A stretch of DNA of 64,000 nucleotides, taken from assembly GCA_003612625.1 (NCBI GenBank), contig RAZJ01000002.1:1-64000 (forward strand), read 5' to 3'. Made by a program: the position numbers and the translations under genes. Each line of letters begins with the position of its first letter. Within the stretch, counting starts at the first letter, position 1. Origin of the DNA: a bacterium 1XD42-1 (GTDB lineage Bacteria > Bacillota > Clostridia > Oscillospirales > Ruminococcaceae). Positions 63,191 to 64,000 of the stretch are shown here, piece after piece. The notes beneath the pieces were generated by a model, which was given only the letters and a program-made list of their open reading frames with translations, was not told the DNA's origin and made no database searches.

Positions 63191-64000
63191 ATGGGGGACT
63201 TTTTTAAAAGTACACGTTTCAAGATCCTGCTGGGCCTTTTCATTGTCTTATTTGCATTTATGCTCCGGGCTGCCTGGACAGGGGGCCTGTCCCCGGAACT
63301 GGAACAAGGGGTGGGGATTATAGCAGTCCCCTTCCAGAAAAGTGCTGCTGCGATTTCCGGCTTTGTAACCCGTTATTTCCAGCGCTATGTACGGGCAGAT
63401 GAAATCGCGGAAGAAAATGAAAACCTCCGGTCCCAGGTCAATGAGCTGCGGTCCCAGCTGACGGATTTTGAAACGTATAAGCAGGAAAACGAAACATTAA
63501 AACAGTTTTTAGGGATTAAAGAAGAACATCCCGATTTCCAGTTGGAACCGGCGGCAGTAGTCAGCCGGGATCAGGACAACCGGTTTTCCCATTCTTTTAC
63601 CATTGACAAAGGATATTTAAACGGGGTTTCCTCCTTGGACCCCGTGGTATCCCCGGATGGCCTGGTCGGGCGTGTCCAGGAGGTAGGGGCAAATTATTCA
63701 AAAGTTATCACCATTCTGGACGTCAGCTCTGATGTAGGCGCTTATGATGTGCGCACCAGGGATATCGGCACCGTATCGGGGAATTTTACAATGGCTTCCC
63801 AGGGGGCCTGTAAATTATCCTATCTGCCCCGGGAAAGCAGTGCCGCAGTCGGGGATTTGATTGTGACCACAGGCGGCGGATTGTTCCCAAAGGATCTGGT
63901 CATCGGAAAGCTGGTAAGGGTAGGCACAGAAGCCGGCGGGATTTCCTTATATGGTGTGGTAGAGCCTGCCGCGGCTATCCAGGATTTGACCGATGTTATG
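63191..64000 (+). CDS. mreC: Rod shape-determining protein MreC, 5' part (runs past the window end)
   Basis: ATG 63191 follows GGGAGGG. The first 270 residues show a short cytoplasmic start, a membrane helix (about 11-28), a coiled coil (about 70-110) and the beta-rich MreC core (VVSRDQDNRFSHSFTID; GLVGRVQEVG). The frame is open at 64000, so the stop lies outside. MreD is expected next. Confidence 0.94.
   Translation, partial: MGDFFKSTRFKILLGLFIVLFAFMLRAAWTGGLSPELEQGVGIIAVPFQKSAAAISGFVTRYFQRYVRADEIAEENENLRSQVNELRSQLTDFETYKQENETLKQFLGIKEEHPDFQLEPAAVVSRDQDNRFSHSFTIDKGYLNGVSSLDPVVSPDGLVGRVQEVGANYSKVITILDVSSDVGAYDVRTRDIGTVSGNFTMASQGACKLSYLPRESSAAVGDLIVTTGGGLFPKDLVIGKLVRVGTEAGGISLYGVVEPAAAIQDLTDVM

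Noticed and set aside
1-64000. CRISPR arrays, insertion sequences or prophage genes
   Set aside because: No regularly spaced repeats, transposase, integrase or phage structural gene was found in the window.

Overview
The window looks like a chromosomal segment of an anaerobic Firmicute of the class Clostridia, probably a gut or other anoxic-habitat organism. Supporting evidence is a B12-dependent (class II) ribonucleotide reductase, a 2-hydroxyacyl-CoA dehydratase activase pair, GHKL/LytTR signalling, the Firmicute darA-holB-ricT-trmN6-rsmI gene order, ArgJ-type arginine synthesis, frequent AGGAGG ribosome binding sites and TTG/GTG starts, and many TTGACA/TATAAT promoters. No prophage, insertion sequence or CRISPR array was found. 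I cannot place it below class level.

Layout. 1-140: 3' end of a 5S rRNA and its terminator. 0.2-3.8 kb: nrdJ and an AlbA_2-type ATP-binding protein. 3.9-6.1 kb: an odd PlsC-like multidomain protein and an independently transcribed structured RNA (possibly 6S-like). 6.2-13.8 kb: QueG-like Fe-S protein, FemAB-like transferase, and a Bacillus-like cluster (decarboxylase-darA-holB-ricT-ferredoxin-trmN6-rsmI). 13.8-15.2 kb: three small low-complexity proteins of unknown function. 15.4-21.4 kb: phosphoesterase, L-lactate dehydrogenase, and a two-gene activase/dehydratase system. 21.4-21.7 kb: a type I toxin-antitoxin locus. 21.8-25.3 kb: a two-component system whose kinase carries an RsiV-like extracellular domain, with paired LytTR-type repeats in front of a divergent small membrane protein. 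25.3-26.1 kb: a gene-poor stretch with repeats and a decapitated HxlR regulator. 26.2-33.8 kb: iron alcohol dehydrogenase, phosphohexomutase, glyQS, thrC, dusB, trmB. 33.9-41.3 kb (minus strand): two RCK proteins, a membrane acyltransferase-like protein, a DUF4358 lipoprotein, tsaD, rimI, polA and a secreted Cys-rich protein. 41.4-41.7 kb: a second, apparently degenerate relative of the type I toxin-antitoxin locus. 41.7-49.8 kb: a complete argG-H-C-J-B-D-F operon with two ARG-box-like sites at its promoter. 49.9-51.5 kb: flavin reductase, an orphan DUF4157 protein, and a stretch without convincing genes but with a perfect promoter containing a palindrome. 51.5-54.9 kb: sugar-type ABC importer without an ATPase. 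55-58.3 kb: tRNA-Pro, tcdA, ttcA-like, and a CNNM/CorC-family protein with a terminator-bearing leader. 58.3-64 kb: zapA, peptidase U32, dut, maf, mreB and the start of mreC.

The most interesting material is at 21.4-25.3 kb. A GHKL kinase is fused to the transmembrane and extracellular part of an RsiV-type anti-sigma factor. It is paired with a LytTR regulator and lies opposite a small membrane protein, and both promoters carry the same 43-bp double-repeat element. A par-like type I toxin locus sits next to it, and a decayed relative of that locus lies 20 kb away. Most other regions are housekeeping genes, and several gene starts were moved from the longest reading frame to internal starts with better ribosome binding sites.
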